Shown piece after piece: positions 24,367-32,405 of a stretch of DNA of 44,373 bases. The position numbers and the translations under genes were made by a program. The notes beneath the pieces were generated by a model, which saw nothing but the letters and a program-made list of their open reading frames with translations, was not told the origin of the DNA and did not search any database. This stretch comes from RI-242 sp038246255 (lineage in GTDB: Bacteria; Planctomycetota; UBA1135; GCA-002686595). The stretch lies in assembly GCA_038246255.1 (NCBI GenBank), contig JBBRWC010000020.1, positions 1 to 44,373 on the forward strand, given 5' to 3'. Numbering within the stretch: position 1 is the first letter of the stretch; every line of letters begins with the position of its first letter.

Positions 24367-26946
24367 TCAGAACGCCAGCACACGCTCGAACAGTCGCAGC
24401 ACCCGGCGGTACTCGTCGAGCCAGCTCGCTTCCTCTTTGAAGCCGTGGGGTTCAACGGGATAGAGCGCAAGTTCGAAGTCCGGTTTGCGCAGCTCGATCA
24501 GGCGCTGCACGAGCCGGATCGAATCCTTCGGCAACACGTTGTCGTCGAGCAGCCCGTGGCAGATCAGCAACGGCCGCGCGAGGCCCGCTGCGTGATCGAT
24601 GGGCGAGCTTTTGGCGTAAGCGTCGGGCGCGTTCTTGGGCGTATCGAGGATTGCTGCCGTGTACCCGTCGTTGTAGTGCGCCCAGTCGGTGACCGGCCGC
24701 AGGGCCGCGCCGCAGGCAAACAGCTCGGGCCGCGTGAACAACGCCTGGAGCGTGAGAAAGCCCCCGTAACTGCCGCCGTAGATGCCGACGCGCTCGGGAT
24801 CGACGCCGTGCTCTGCGGCGAGCCACTGGACGCCGTCCTCGAGATCGTCGAGTTCAGGCTCCCCCATCCCCAGGCGAATCGCCGTGCGCCAGTCGCGCCC
24901 GTAACCGGCCGAGGCGCGGTAATCCATTTCGAGCACAACCACCCCGCGCTGGGCGAGCAGGGTGTGGAACAGCGTTTCCCGCGCGTAGTAGGACCAGCCC
25001 GCATGGGCCTGTTGCAGGTAACCCGCACCGTGGGCAAACAGCACCGCGGGGCGGCCGCCTTCGAACTCGGGCGCGCCCGCGGGGGGCAGGAACAGGCGCG
25101 ACCACACCGGCCGGCCGTGGCGCGCGGGCACGGGCACGAGGACCGGTTCGACCCAGGCATACGCGTTGAACGCGGGCTCGACCGTGTGCGTCAGGCGCAG
25201 CGCAGAGGCCCCGGCGCGCGCCCCCTGCACAAAGACCTCCGGCGGCTGGTGGGGCCGCGAAACAACGAGCGCGAGGCGCTCGCCGCGCGGACACGGCTCG
25301 AAGTCGAGCCCGGCGCCCAGCTCCGTCAAACGCTGCGGCGCACCGGAACGATCCCGCGGCCACCACCACACCTCCTGGATCCCGGGGTGCTCCGCGTTGG
25401 CTTTCCACCACAGCGCGCGGCCCGCACGGTCCTCGACCGGATCCGAAACCTCGTACTCACCCGACGTCAGCGCCGTGGTGGCTCCGGTCGCGAGGTCGTG
25501 GAGGTAAAGGTGCGACCAACCGGTTTCCTCGCTCAGGTACCACAGCCCCGTCCCGTCGCGCAGCCAGTCGAACGCGTTGAAGCTGCGCCCGACCCAAGCG
25601 TCGTCGACCAGGTGGTGGAGCGTGTGCGGCTCAACCTTCGCAAAGGTCGGCTCGTCCGGGGTTTTCGAGGTCGTTGTCGCGGCGGGAGCGCTCCCTTCGG
25701 CGCTCGGTTCCGGCGGGTTTGAGCTGGCGGTGGGTGCGAGGGTCGCGGGCTCGAGCAGCGCGATCCAGCGCTGATGGTCGTCCCGCGAGCGCACGCCGAG
25801 CGCGACGTGCCGCCCATCCGGCGACCACTCGATCCGCGTCACGGCGAGCGGAAGCGCGACGGGATCCGGCTTCGATTTGTGCTCCGACTCCGGTTCTGCA
25901 ACCTGCGCCACTTCCTGCGCCACTTCCTGGGCCACCTCCTGGGCCACCTCCGGCTCCGATACGGCGGGCGCGGGCCGGGCGCCCGGCAGCGCCGCGAGGT
26001 CGACCTCCACGGCCGTGCGCGCCGCAAGGTCCAACAGGAGCACGCGGTCGGCCGTGCGCTCCTGCGTGCCGACGTTCGGTCGGACGGCGCGCGCGCGGGT
26101 GTAGCCCGACTCCGTCACCCATTCCGCGAGCATGTCCCGCTCGGGTGCATCGGGTGCATCGTCCCCTTGCGCGGTCAGGTGCACTGCGACCCGGTCGCCC
26201 GTCGGCGACAGGTGGAGATGGGCAATGTGGCCCTTCGTCCCGAGATAAAACGGGCGCGGAGCGCGGCTCGGGTCCCCGACCTCGAGCTGCGCCTCCCGCG
26301 CGCGCGCGTCGTCGGCGCGCTGGCGCAGGGTCCGCACGTGCTCGAAGAGGTGTTCTTCGCGGCGGGCGAGGTGCCCGCGGTCCCGCTCGGCCTTGCGGTG
26401 GACGGCGTCGGGATCGGATTCAAGGAGCACCGTGGCGAGCTCCACTTCGGAACCGTCGCTGAGCGACCGGGCAAACAGCGAGCCACCCCGCGCAAATCCG
26501 ACGCGCCCATCCGCCAGGAACAGCGGCCGCGTCTCTGCGGCACGCGTGCGCGTGATCTGGCGCATAACCGCGGGTTCGCCCGCACGCACGAAAAGATCGC
26601 CGCCCCGCTCCCACACACTCCGGCTCCCACGCGCATCGCCCGTGGCGCCGCGCCCGTCGAAACGCGCGCGCTCGGCGTCCGGAACGGGCTCGAGGACCCC
26701 GCTGGCGGGATCCAGCGCAAACAGGTCGCGCACCTGTGACCCCGCGCGCTTGCGCTCGAAAACGATGTGCCCACCGTCCACGGACCAGCGGACGTCCTGC
26801 GGCGAGCGGGCGATCCAATCGGGGTCCGCCATCGTGACCTCGAGGGACATCGTGACCTCGAGAGACAGGGGCGGGACGTCCTGAGCCCCGGCAGGCCGCA
26901 ACAGGACGGCGGCGAGGGCAACGCAGCAAAGTTCGCGGGCGCGCAT
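24367..26946 (-). CDS. Exported prolyl-oligopeptidase-type serine peptidase (DPP IV-like)
   Basis: 859 residues with a signal peptide (cleavage near AGA/QDV, residue 22). The N-terminal 570 residues show beta-propeller repeats: TRIEWSPDGRHVALGV, NAFDWLRDGTGLWYLSEETGWSHLYLHD and HLHLSPTGDRVAVHL. The C-terminal alpha/beta-hydrolase domain (about 600-859) has the nucleophile Ser726 in IYGGSYGGFL, the acid at Asp801/802 in GLLDDNV and the base His834 in EPHGF, a full catalytic triad. Family S9 enzymes trim peptides, often after proline. A glycine-poor insertion with AQEV repeats and an SLEVTM duplication are embedded in non-catalytic parts. It ends 104 bases before the Lys/Cys-tailed protein gene and is read in the same direction. 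Confidence 0.92.
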   Translation of the reverse strand: MRARELCCVALAAVLLRPAGAQDVPPLSLEVTMSLEVTMADPDWIARSPQDVRWSVDGGHIVFERKRAGSQVRDLFALDPASGVLEPVPDAERARFDGRGATGDARGSRSVWERGGDLFVRAGEPAVMRQITRTRAAETRPLFLADGRVGFARGGSLFARSLSDGSEVELATVLLESDPDAVHRKAERDRGHLARREEHLFEHVRTLRQRADDARAREAQLEVGDPSRAPRPFYLGTKGHIAHLHLSPTGDRVAVHLTAQGDDAPDAPERDMLAEWVTESGYTRARAVRPNVGTQERTADRVLLLDLAARTAVEVDLAALPGARPAPAVSEPEVAQEVAQEVAQEVAQVAEPESEHKSKPDPVALPLAVTRIEWSPDGRHVALGVRSRDDHQRWIALLEPATLAPTASSNPPEPSAEGSAPAATTTSKTPDEPTFAKVEPHTLHHLVDDAWVGRSFNAFDWLRDGTGLWYLSEETGWSHLYLHDLATGATTALTSGEYEVSDPVEDRAGRALWWKANAEHPGIQEVWWWPRDRSGAPQRLTELGAGLDFEPCPRGERLALVVSRPHQPPEVFVQGARAGASALRLTHTVEPAFNAYAWVEPVLVPVPARHGRPVWSRLFLPPAGAPEFEGGRPAVLFAHGAGYLQQAHAGWSYYARETLFHTLLAQRGVVVLEMDYRASAGYGRDWRTAIRLGMGEPELDDLEDGVQWLAAEHGVDPERVGIYGGSYGGFLTLQALFTRPELFACGAALRPVTDWAHYNDGYTAAILDTPKNAPDAYAKSSPIDHAAGLARPLLICHGLLDDNVLPKDSIRLVQRLIELRKPDFELALYPVEPHGFKEEASWLDEYRRVLRLFERVLAF
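25902..25949. repeat. Four 12-base tandem units inside the S9 peptidase gene
   Basis: CCTGCGCCACTT occurs twice, followed by CCTGGGCCACCT twice. On the coding (minus) strand the units specify AQEV tetrapeptides. They lie in a linker between propeller sections, away from the catalytic residues. Confidence 0.9.
26830..26865. repeat. Tandem 18-base duplication near the S9 peptidase N-terminus
   Basis: CATCGTGACCTCGAGGGA is followed directly by CATCGTGACCTCGAGAGA, one mismatch. The coding strand gives SLEVTM twice just after the signal peptide. It is in frame and therefore probably harmless. Confidence 0.9.
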
Positions 26947-27050
26947 GGGAGCGCGAGTCTACGGCGGCGGGCGCGGGGCTCGAACCGGCGCGGATCCGGG
27001 CAAGATGTGCCATCCGGACCCGCGCTTCCCGCGCGAAGGCGAAACCATCC

Positions 27051-27839
27051 ATGCTCGAAACCTTTGACGTCGGCGTATGGCTCCTCGGCCTTGGCGCCCT
27101 GCTCCTCCTGATGACCGCCGTCTGGGCGATCAGCCGTCCCCTCAAGGACGTGTCGATCGTCGACCCGGTGTGGCCGCTCGCGTTCCTGATCGCGCACGGC
27201 GTCTACATCGCGGTCGCCCCCGGTCCGGTCGGAGCGCGCGCGTGGCTGACCTTCGGACTGATCGCCGTGTGGACGGTCCGCCTCGGAGGGTACCTCACCT
27301 GGCGGAAGTTCGCGGAGCCCGGGGAGGACCGCCGCTACACGGCGATGCGGGAGAAACGCGGTCCGGCGTTTGCCACGTCCAGCCTGTGGATCGTGTTCTG
27401 GCTGCAGGCGGCGCTCGCCTGGTTCGTGTCGCTGCCGCTCTTGTCCACCTCCCTTTCGACCCGTCCGTTGGGCCTGTTAGATGCCTTGGGAGCGCTCCTT
27501 TTTGCGTTTGGCTGGCTTTTCGAGACTGTCGGCGACCTGCAACTCGCCCGGTTCAAGGGCGACCCCAAAAACCGCGGCAAGGTCCTGCGCACGGGCCTGT
27601 GGCGCTGGACGCGCCACCCCAACTACTTCGGCAACGCCTGCATGTGGTGGGGCGTGTTCGCGATCGCCCTCGCAGGTGGCGGGTGGTGGTCGTTCCCCGG
27701 CCCGCTGTTCATGACCTTCTTGCTGCTCCAGGTGTCCGGCGTTCGCCTCTTGGAAGCGGACATCAAAGAGCGGCGGCCGGAGTACGCCGACTACATCCGT
27801 CGCACCAGCGCATTCGTGCCCCGCAAACCGCGCAGTTGA
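27051..27839 (+). CDS. DUF1295 (steroid 5-alpha-reductase-like) membrane protein
   Basis: 262 residues and about six or seven hydrophobic helices. The start MLETFDVGVWLLGLGALLLLMTAVWAIS and the segment DVSIVDPVWPLAF are typical of DUF1295. The family signature GLWRWTRHPNYFGNACMWWGVF lies near residues 180-205 and is followed by LEADIKERRPEYADYIRRTSAFVP. This family is related to isoprenylcysteine methyltransferases and steroid reductases; the bacterial substrate is unknown. It diverges from the S9 peptidase gene across a 104-base gap that should hold both promoters. Confidence 0.9.
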   Translation: MLETFDVGVWLLGLGALLLLMTAVWAISRPLKDVSIVDPVWPLAFLIAHGVYIAVAPGPVGARAWLTFGLIAVWTVRLGGYLTWRKFAEPGEDRRYTAMREKRGPAFATSSLWIVFWLQAALAWFVSLPLLSTSLSTRPLGLLDALGALLFAFGWLFETVGDLQLARFKGDPKNRGKVLRTGLWRWTRHPNYFGNACMWWGVFAIALAGGGWWSFPGPLFMTFLLLQVSGVRLLEADIKERRPEYADYIRRTSAFVPRKPRS

Positions 27840-28001
27840 GCGAATGGCGCGTCGAACAACCGACGTGTTTGCGCGCGCTCGTTTCCCAAGGTTGAGGAGC
27901 AAGAGCGGGAACACGCTGAAGATCTTCGATCGGAGGCGGAACGCGCGCGCACTTGGCCGATAGGATTCTTGACGCCAGCGCGCGCGTTGCGCGCTCCCCA
28001 C

Positions 28002-28007
28002 AGGAGG
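28002..28007 (+). promoter_or_regulatory. Consensus ribosome binding site of the H1-like gene
   Basis: AGGAGG lies six bases before the ATG at 28014, the best Shine-Dalgarno match noticed in the window. It implies high translation and fixes the start of the lysine-rich protein. Confidence 0.85.
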
Positions 28008-28013
28008 ATCCCC

Positions 28014-28286
28014 ATGGCTAAGAAAGCAAAGAAGAAGGCGGCGAAGCGCACGGCGAAGAAGACTGCCAAGCGCACCGCGAAGAAGACCGCCAAGCGCGGT
28101 TCCAAGAAGGCCGGCAAGAAGTCCGCTAAGAAGGCTGGCAAGCGCGCCGGCAAGAAAGCGGGCAAGAAGGCCGGCAAGAAAACCGCCAAGCGCGGCAAAA
28201 CCGGAAAGCGCGGCAAGAAGGCTGGCAAGCGCGGAGGCCGTCGGGCCGCCGCTCCTGCCATGACCGACGCCGACCCGATGGCCTGA
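28014..28286 (+). CDS. Histone H1-like lysine/alanine-rich DNA-binding protein
   Basis: 90 residues. Apart from the last dozen, almost every residue is Lys, Ala, Arg, Gly or Thr, arranged as AKKTAKR- and AGKKAGK-type repeats. This resembles the C-terminal tail of eukaryotic histone H1 and the bacterial Hc1/HctA, AlgP and Bph-type nucleoid proteins. Such proteins bind DNA through charge and compact or organise the nucleoid. The short acidic end (MTDADPMA) is different in character. A consensus AGGAGG and a strong terminator flank the gene, so it is a well-expressed single-gene unit. The repetitive coding sequence (AAGAAG, GGCAAG) can recombine, so length variation among strains is expected. 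Confidence 0.85.
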   Translation: MAKKAKKKAAKRTAKKTAKRTAKKTAKRGSKKAGKKSAKKAGKRAGKKAGKKAGKKTAKRGKTGKRGKKAGKRGGRRAAAPAMTDADPMA

Positions 28287-28303
28287 GCCCGGCTCTCGGC
28301 AAC

Positions 28304-28340
28304 GACCCGCAGCCGCGCCCTCCGGGCAGAGCTGCGGGTC
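28304..28340 (+). terminator. Inverted repeat 18 bases after the H1-like gene
   Basis: GACCCGCAGC and GCTGCGGGTC form a perfect 10-base stem with a 17-base loop. No T-run follows; it may stabilise the 3' end of the mRNA ahead of the terminator at 28360. Confidence 0.5.
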
Positions 28341-28359
28341 GCACACCGAGGGGCTGAAA

Positions 28360-28404
28360 CACGAGGGCTCGCGCGTCTTTGGACGCGCGAGCCCGTGTTC
28401 TTTT
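28360..28404 (+). terminator. Intrinsic terminator of the H1-like gene
   Basis: CACG-AG-GGCTCGCGCGTC pairs with GACGCGCGAGCC-CGTG across a short TTTG loop, with a two-base bulge, and is followed by TTCTTTT. This is the clearest rho-independent terminator in the window. Confidence 0.85.
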
Positions 28405-28516
28405 GGCGCCGCGAGAGTCCGATCTGGATAACACCCGCGCTCGGCGGTGCTCAGCGACGCGCACCAGTGCTCGAACGGGGCAAACCGGTGGATAACTTCT
28501 TCGACGTTGCGCAAAG

Positions 28517-28560
28517 CGCGCAACCTCCCGCGCAACGTCCCGCGCAACCTTCCGCGCAGA
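28517..28560. repeat. Three and a half 12-base tandem units
   Basis: CGCGCAACCTCC, CGCGCAACGTCC and CGCGCAACCTTC are followed by CGCGCAGA. They lie in non-coding sequence just past the stop of the Fis-type remnant. Confidence 0.85.
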
Positions 28561-28571
28561 TGGCGCTCTGG

Positions 28572-28850
28572 CTACCGATTGAGGCGGTAGCGCGACCAAT
28601 CGACGCCCCACTTGCGCATCCAGGCGCGCAGTGTGGGGGGGTTGAGACCCAAGATCTGCGCCGCGCCGCGCGGACCCTTGATCCGTCCGCCACTGAGCAC
28701 GAGCGCCGCTTCGACATGACGGCGAATGACCGCGTCGAGCGCGCTCGAACCAACCCTCGCGGCGGGACGTTGTTCGGCTCCTCGTTCCGCTCTCGGGCCG
28801 CGGCCAACGCGATCGGCTCCACGCCCGCGACGCGCTCCGTGTTGGCGCGC
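28572..28850 (-). pseudogene. Remnant of a sigma-54 activator: Fis-type helix-turn-helix
   Basis: The minus strand ending at the TAG 28574-28572 gives SSALDAVIRRHVEAALVLSG, then GRIKGPRGAAQILGLNP and PTLRAWMRKWGVDWSRYRLNR. This is a near-perfect Fis-type helix-turn-helix as found at the C-terminus of NtrC-family activators. There is no ATG, GTG or TTG in frame before it. A different frame just upstream contains ERVAGVEPIAL, which resembles the ERVGG-EPI strand of the AAA+ domain, implying a frameshift and large deletions. The frame of the helix-turn-helix is also the frame of the DUF502 gene: 105 open codons lie between the DUF502 stop and this TAG. A decayed activator gene is the simplest explanation. 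Confidence 0.6.
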
Positions 28851-28889
28851 GCCGAATGACCACCCCGTCTGGCGTTTCCGGCGAGGAGC

Positions 28890-29654
28890 TCAGTTCGCGG
28901 AGCGGTGCTTCGCGGATGCCGCCGCCGCGGATGTCGCCGCGGGAGGGGTCGCCGCGGGAGCATGCGCCGTCTCGGTGTCGCCCATGGCGAGCCCGGCTGT
29001 CAAGGTCATCTTGAGGACGTCCTGCACCCCGATGTCGAGGGGGCGCACCGCCGAGCGGGGCAGGAGCAACATGTATCCGCCGATCTGGTAGCTCATCGGC
29101 AAGTACACAGCGATGCGCTCGGCGTCATCCTCCTGAGAGGTCAACGCCATCGCGTCTTCGCGCGTCACGAAACCGACCAGCGAAAAACCCAGGGCAGGCA
29201 GATCGACCCGCACGGCGCGCTGGGCGTTCGCTCGCTCTTTCGTGTCAGTCGAAAACAGCGCCGTCATGTCCTTCAGCGGCCCGTAGATCGTGCGCACAAT
29301 GGGGACGCGTTTGAGCACCTCTTCGAATCCCGCGTAGAGGTGGCGCGCCATCACGAGCTGCAGGAACACCCCCAGCGCGAAGATCAGCGCCAGGCCGAGC
29401 GTAAGGCCCATGCCAGGCCAGTAGCGACCCTCGGGCAGCGCGCGCTTGAGTCCCCCACCGAGCAGCGACTCGAACGTCCCGCCAAGCCACCAAAGGAGGT
29501 AAATCGTGATGACGAGCGGCATCACGGCGGCGAGACCCTGCACAAACACCCGGCCGAGCCAGCGACTGCGGCGGCGCAGGTGCGCGGGGGCAAAAGTCAC
29601 CGACAACGGAATCGTGTAGATCGAGGAGCGGCGCGGTGTGCGAGGGTCGTCCAT
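28890..29654 (-). CDS. DUF502 membrane protein
   Basis: 254 residues. A basic N-terminus is followed by a helix (about 35-58; FVQGLAAVMPLVITIYLLWWLGG) and a second (about 80-105; GMGLTLGLALIFALGVFLQLVMA). The family hallmark VPIVRTIYGPLKDMTALFS is near residues 117-135, and the soluble domain GFSLVGFVTREDA...YLPMSYQIGGYMLLLPRSAVRPLDI follows. These are the diagnostic blocks of DUF502, whose role is unknown. The C-terminal 35 residues are an Ala/Pro-rich tail. It is the last gene of the zwf-pgl-gnd operon, three bases after the PH-domain gene. After its stop codon the same frame stays open and runs into the Fis-type remnant. Confidence 0.88.
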   Translation of the reverse strand: MDDPRTPRRSSIYTIPLSVTFAPAHLRRRSRWLGRVFVQGLAAVMPLVITIYLLWWLGGTFESLLGGGLKRALPEGRYWPGMGLTLGLALIFALGVFLQLVMARHLYAGFEEVLKRVPIVRTIYGPLKDMTALFSTDTKERANAQRAVRVDLPALGFSLVGFVTREDAMALTSQEDDAERIAVYLPMSYQIGGYMLLLPRSAVRPLDIGVQDVLKMTLTAGLAMGDTETAHAPAATPPAATSAAAASAKHRSAN

Positions 29655-29657
29655 GGC

Positions 29658-30185
29658 TCAGATGTCCGCGCGGACGGCGGCCGCGTCCGTGAGAGCGGCA
29701 CGCCGGAAGGCGAGGGGGTTGCGGATCATGGTCAGGGGTGAAGAGCCGCCGCCGGTGCCGGTGAGCTCCAAGGTTCCAAAGCCCAAGACGCGGCCGAGCA
29801 GGGATTGGTCCACCTCGACGCTCTCCAGCTTGGGGCGCTGAAGTTCCCAGGTGTCGCGGCGGATGAAACCCTTCTTCGCCACCACCCGACGGGTGGTCAC
29901 GGCGAGCTCCGTCGTCCGGTCATAGATCAGGGCTTTCAACATTCGATAAGTGCCGTAGGCGAGGACGGCGGCGCCGACGGCGACGAGGAAGCCCCACGCG
30001 CCGCGCTCGCCCTCGGACGGCGGTGTCTCGCCCTGGATCCTCCACCAAAGCGCGCCACCGCCCCCAAGGGCCAGGAAAAGTCCTAGTCCGCTCCAGAACG
30101 CGGGCACCAGGTAGATCCACCAATGCACGCGCGCGCGGTATTCGACCGCTTCGCCAGGAAGCAGGGTCTTGTCGACGTAACTCAT
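29658..30185 (-). CDS. PH-domain (bPH2-like) membrane protein
   Basis: 175 residues from the ATG at 30185. It begins MSYVDKTLLPGEAVEYRARVHWWIYLVP, the standard opening of bacterial PH-domain proteins. Two hydrophobic helices follow (about 24-46 and 65-85), then the PH-like fold: DRTTELAVTTRRVVAKKGFIRRDTWELQRPKLESVEVDQSLLGRVLGFGTLELTGTGG. Membrane-bound bPH2 proteins have no established biochemical role; some affect stress or envelope functions. The start codon overlaps the gnd stop by four bases (ATGA), so translation is coupled. Confidence 0.87.
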   Translation of the reverse strand: MSYVDKTLLPGEAVEYRARVHWWIYLVPAFWSGLGLFLALGGGGALWWRIQGETPPSEGERGAWGFLVAVGAAVLAYGTYRMLKALIYDRTTELAVTTRRVVAKKGFIRRDTWELQRPKLESVEVDQSLLGRVLGFGTLELTGTGGGSSPLTMIRNPLAFRRAALTDAAAVRADI

Positions 30186-31618
30186 TGGGAGGGCTCCGCT
30201 TTCAACCAGTCCACGTGATGCGACGACCCCGCGGGGTCGTCGAGGCGCTGGAATGTGTGGGCCCCAAACGCGTCGCGCTGCGCCTGAACGAGGTTTTGCG
30301 GGAGACGGGCGGTGGTGAGCGCATCGACGTAGGCCAGCGCCGAGGCAAGGGCCGGGGTCGGGACACCGGAATGGGCGGCGGCGGAAACGACGCGCCGCCA
30401 GGCGGGCGCGAGCCGGCTGGTCTCGACGGCGGTTTCCGGGTCCGAGAGCAGCGAGCCGCGGGTGCGCTCCAGGGCGGCGCGCAGCCCGTCCAGGGACTGC
30501 GCGCGGATGATGCAGCCGCCCTTCCAGATGCGGGCGAGCTCCGGCAGGTCGAGCTCCCAACCGAACGCCTCTCCCCCGGCCGCGAGCAGGTCAAAACCCT
30601 GGGCGTAAACCGAGATCTTGGCCGCTTGCAGCGCGGCTTCCACGTCGGCGACCTCCAACCGCACGGGCGGCCGAGCGGACGAGCTCGACGCGAGGGCGAG
30701 GCGCTCGCCGCGGCGGCTCGACAAGATCCGAGCGTCGAGCGCCGCCGCGATCGACGGCACCGCCACACCGAGTTCCAGCGCGACCTTAACCGTCCACCGC
30801 CCGGTGCCCTTTTGTTCCGCGCGGTCCATGACCGCGTCGATGAGCCAGCCCGCGCCCTGGGGATCCCGGCGCCGGAAAATCGCGGCGCTGATCTCCACCA
30901 GGAACGACGCAAGCGGCCCGCGGTTCCACCCGTCGAAAACATCCGCCAGCGCGGGCGGCTCCAGACCCAACCCACGCGGGCCCAAAAGGTGATAGGCCTC
31001 GGCGAGGAGCTGCATGTCCGCGTACTCAAGGCCGTTGTGGACCATCTTCGCGAAGTGCCCCGCCCCGCCCGTGCCCACATGGGTCACGCACAGGCCAGCT
31101 TCGGTGCGTGCCGCGATCGCTTCGAGCACCGGCGCAAGCTCCGCGTACGCCTCTGGCGACCCACCGGGCATCAGCGACGGACCGCGGCGCGCGCCCTCCT
31201 CGCCGCCGGATACCCCCATGCCGACGAAGTGCAGTCCGCGCGCTTTCCACGCCGCCTCGCGACGCTGGGTGTCCTCGAACCACGAGTTGCCGCCATCGAC
31301 GACGATGTCGCCTGGTTCGAGCAGCCCGGCGAGCTCGTCCAGCACCATGTCGACCGCGGGGCCCGCGGTGATCATCAGCAGCAATCGCCGCGGCCGCGCG
31401 AGCGCCGCCACCAGCGCCGGTAGGGCGGCGCACGGCTGCAGCTTGCCCCGGCTGGCTGCGACGGCGCGATCGAGCCCTTCGGGCTCGCGGTTCCACGCCG
31501 CCACGGAAAACCCGTGGTCGAGGATGTTGAGGGCGAGGCTTTGGCCCATCACACCCAAACCGATGACGCCAAAATCGGCGCGGGGGGATCGTTCGGAGCT
31601 GTTCTTGACCGGTGTCAT
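30182..31618 (-). CDS. gnd: 6-phosphogluconate dehydrogenase, decarboxylating
   Basis: 478 residues from the ATG at 31618; the usual family length is 468-485. It catalyses 6-phosphogluconate + NAD(P)+ to ribulose 5-phosphate + CO2 + NAD(P)H. The N-terminal Rossmann motif GVIGLGVMGQSLALNILDHGF, DGGNSWFEDTQRR, the signature GMGVSGGEEGARRGPSLMPGG and the catalytic HFAKMVHNGLEYADMQL with Lys191 are complete. The C-terminal all-helical domain is present. A longer upstream open frame (to 31855) runs antisense through pgl and is rejected. It lies between pgl (67-base gap) and the PH-domain gene (4-base overlap). The coenzyme preference (NADP or NAD) cannot be settled by eye. Confidence 0.95.
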   Translation of the reverse strand: MTPVKNSSERSPRADFGVIGLGVMGQSLALNILDHGFSVAAWNREPEGLDRAVAASRGKLQPCAALPALVAALARPRRLLLMITAGPAVDMVLDELAGLLEPGDIVVDGGNSWFEDTQRREAAWKARGLHFVGMGVSGGEEGARRGPSLMPGGSPEAYAELAPVLEAIAARTEAGLCVTHVGTGGAGHFAKMVHNGLEYADMQLLAEAYHLLGPRGLGLEPPALADVFDGWNRGPLASFLVEISAAIFRRRDPQGAGWLIDAVMDRAEQKGTGRWTVKVALELGVAVPSIAAALDARILSSRRGERLALASSSSARPPVRLEVADVEAALQAAKISVYAQGFDLLAAGGEAFGWELDLPELARIWKGGCIIRAQSLDGLRAALERTRGSLLSDPETAVETSRLAPAWRRVVSAAAHSGVPTPALASALAYVDALTTARLPQNLVQAQRDAFGAHTFQRLDDPAGSSHHVDWLKAEPSQ

Positions 31619-31685
31619 CGGGGAAGGCGTTTGCGTGTCACGGACGGAAGGGAATAGCGCATTAACCGCGCGGAAACGCCGGGCA

Positions 31686-32405
31686 TCACGGCCGCCGGCC
31701 CCAGGCCGCCCGGTCCGTGTAGATCTGCACGCGGCCGTTCGATGGGCGCACCCGCGCGGCGGGCAGGAGAGCATCGCCCAAGGGACGTCCGTAATCCGCG
31801 AGGACGGCTTCCAGGATCGCCGATTTTTTGGCGCCGAGCACGAGATAGATCGCAAGGCTCGCGCGATTCAGGGCCGCCAGGGACAAACTGATCCGGGGTC
31901 GCGGCTCGGTGGGTGCATGGGTGGCCAGCGCGACGGGGTCATCGGCCCCAAACCCCGCTCCACCCGGAAACAGCGACGCCGTGTGCCCGTCGTCGCCGAT
32001 GCCAAGGAGCACAACGTCGACGGGTTCGGTGCCAAGGCGCCGCGCAAAGTCGCGTGCGGCATCCATGTGCTCGCGTTTGGCGTCCACCGCGATAAATCGC
32101 GCCGGTGCTTCAGAAAGGTGGTCGAGCAGCGTTTCGCGCGCTTGCCGCTGGTTTGAATGTTCATGGTCCGCGGGAACGTGGCGCTCGTCCCCGAGCAGCA
32201 CATCAACCTGCGGCCAGGGCACGGCACGTGCCAGGTCCTCACGCGCGAGGCGCTCGTACAGCGGTCGCGGCGTCGACCCGCCGGAAAGCACGAGTCGCAC
32301 ACGGCCGCGTGTCGCCGCGAGCCCGGCGATCTGGCCGACGAGTTGCCGCGCATGCGCCTCGATCGCGGCGGCGGCGTCCGGGAAAATCAGGATTTCGGGC
32401 TTCAC
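31686..32405 (-). CDS. pgl: 6-phosphogluconolactonase
   Basis: 239 residues from a GTG start, within the usual range for the DevB-type enzyme. It hydrolyses 6-phosphoglucono-1,5-lactone to 6-phosphogluconate. The family blocks are visible: LVLSGGSTPRPLYERLA, VDVLLGDERHVPADHEHSN and DVVLLGIGDDGHTASLFPG. The GTG overlaps the zwf stop by four bases (GTGA), so translation is coupled and the start is well determined. A longer reading upstream would run antisense to zwf and is not credible. Together with zwf and gnd it completes the oxidative pentose phosphate branch. Confidence 0.94.
   Translation of the reverse strand: MKPEILIFPDAAAAIEAHARQLVGQIAGLAATRGRVRLVLSGGSTPRPLYERLAREDLARAVPWPQVDVLLGDERHVPADHEHSNQRQARETLLDHLSEAPARFIAVDAKREHMDAARDFARRLGTEPVDVVLLGIGDDGHTASLFPGGAGFGADDPVALATHAPTEPRPRISLSLAALNRASLAIYLVLGAKKSAILEAVLADYGRPLGDALLPAARVRPSNGRVQIYTDRAAWGRRP

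Noticed and set aside
30186..30560. Long upstream reading of the PH-domain protein
   Set aside because: It overlaps gnd in another frame and has the Arg/Pro-rich look of a shadow frame.
31619..31855. 79-residue extension of 6-phosphogluconate dehydrogenase
   Set aside because: It is antisense-like sequence over pgl; the Rossmann motif belongs near the N-terminus, as with the start at 31618.
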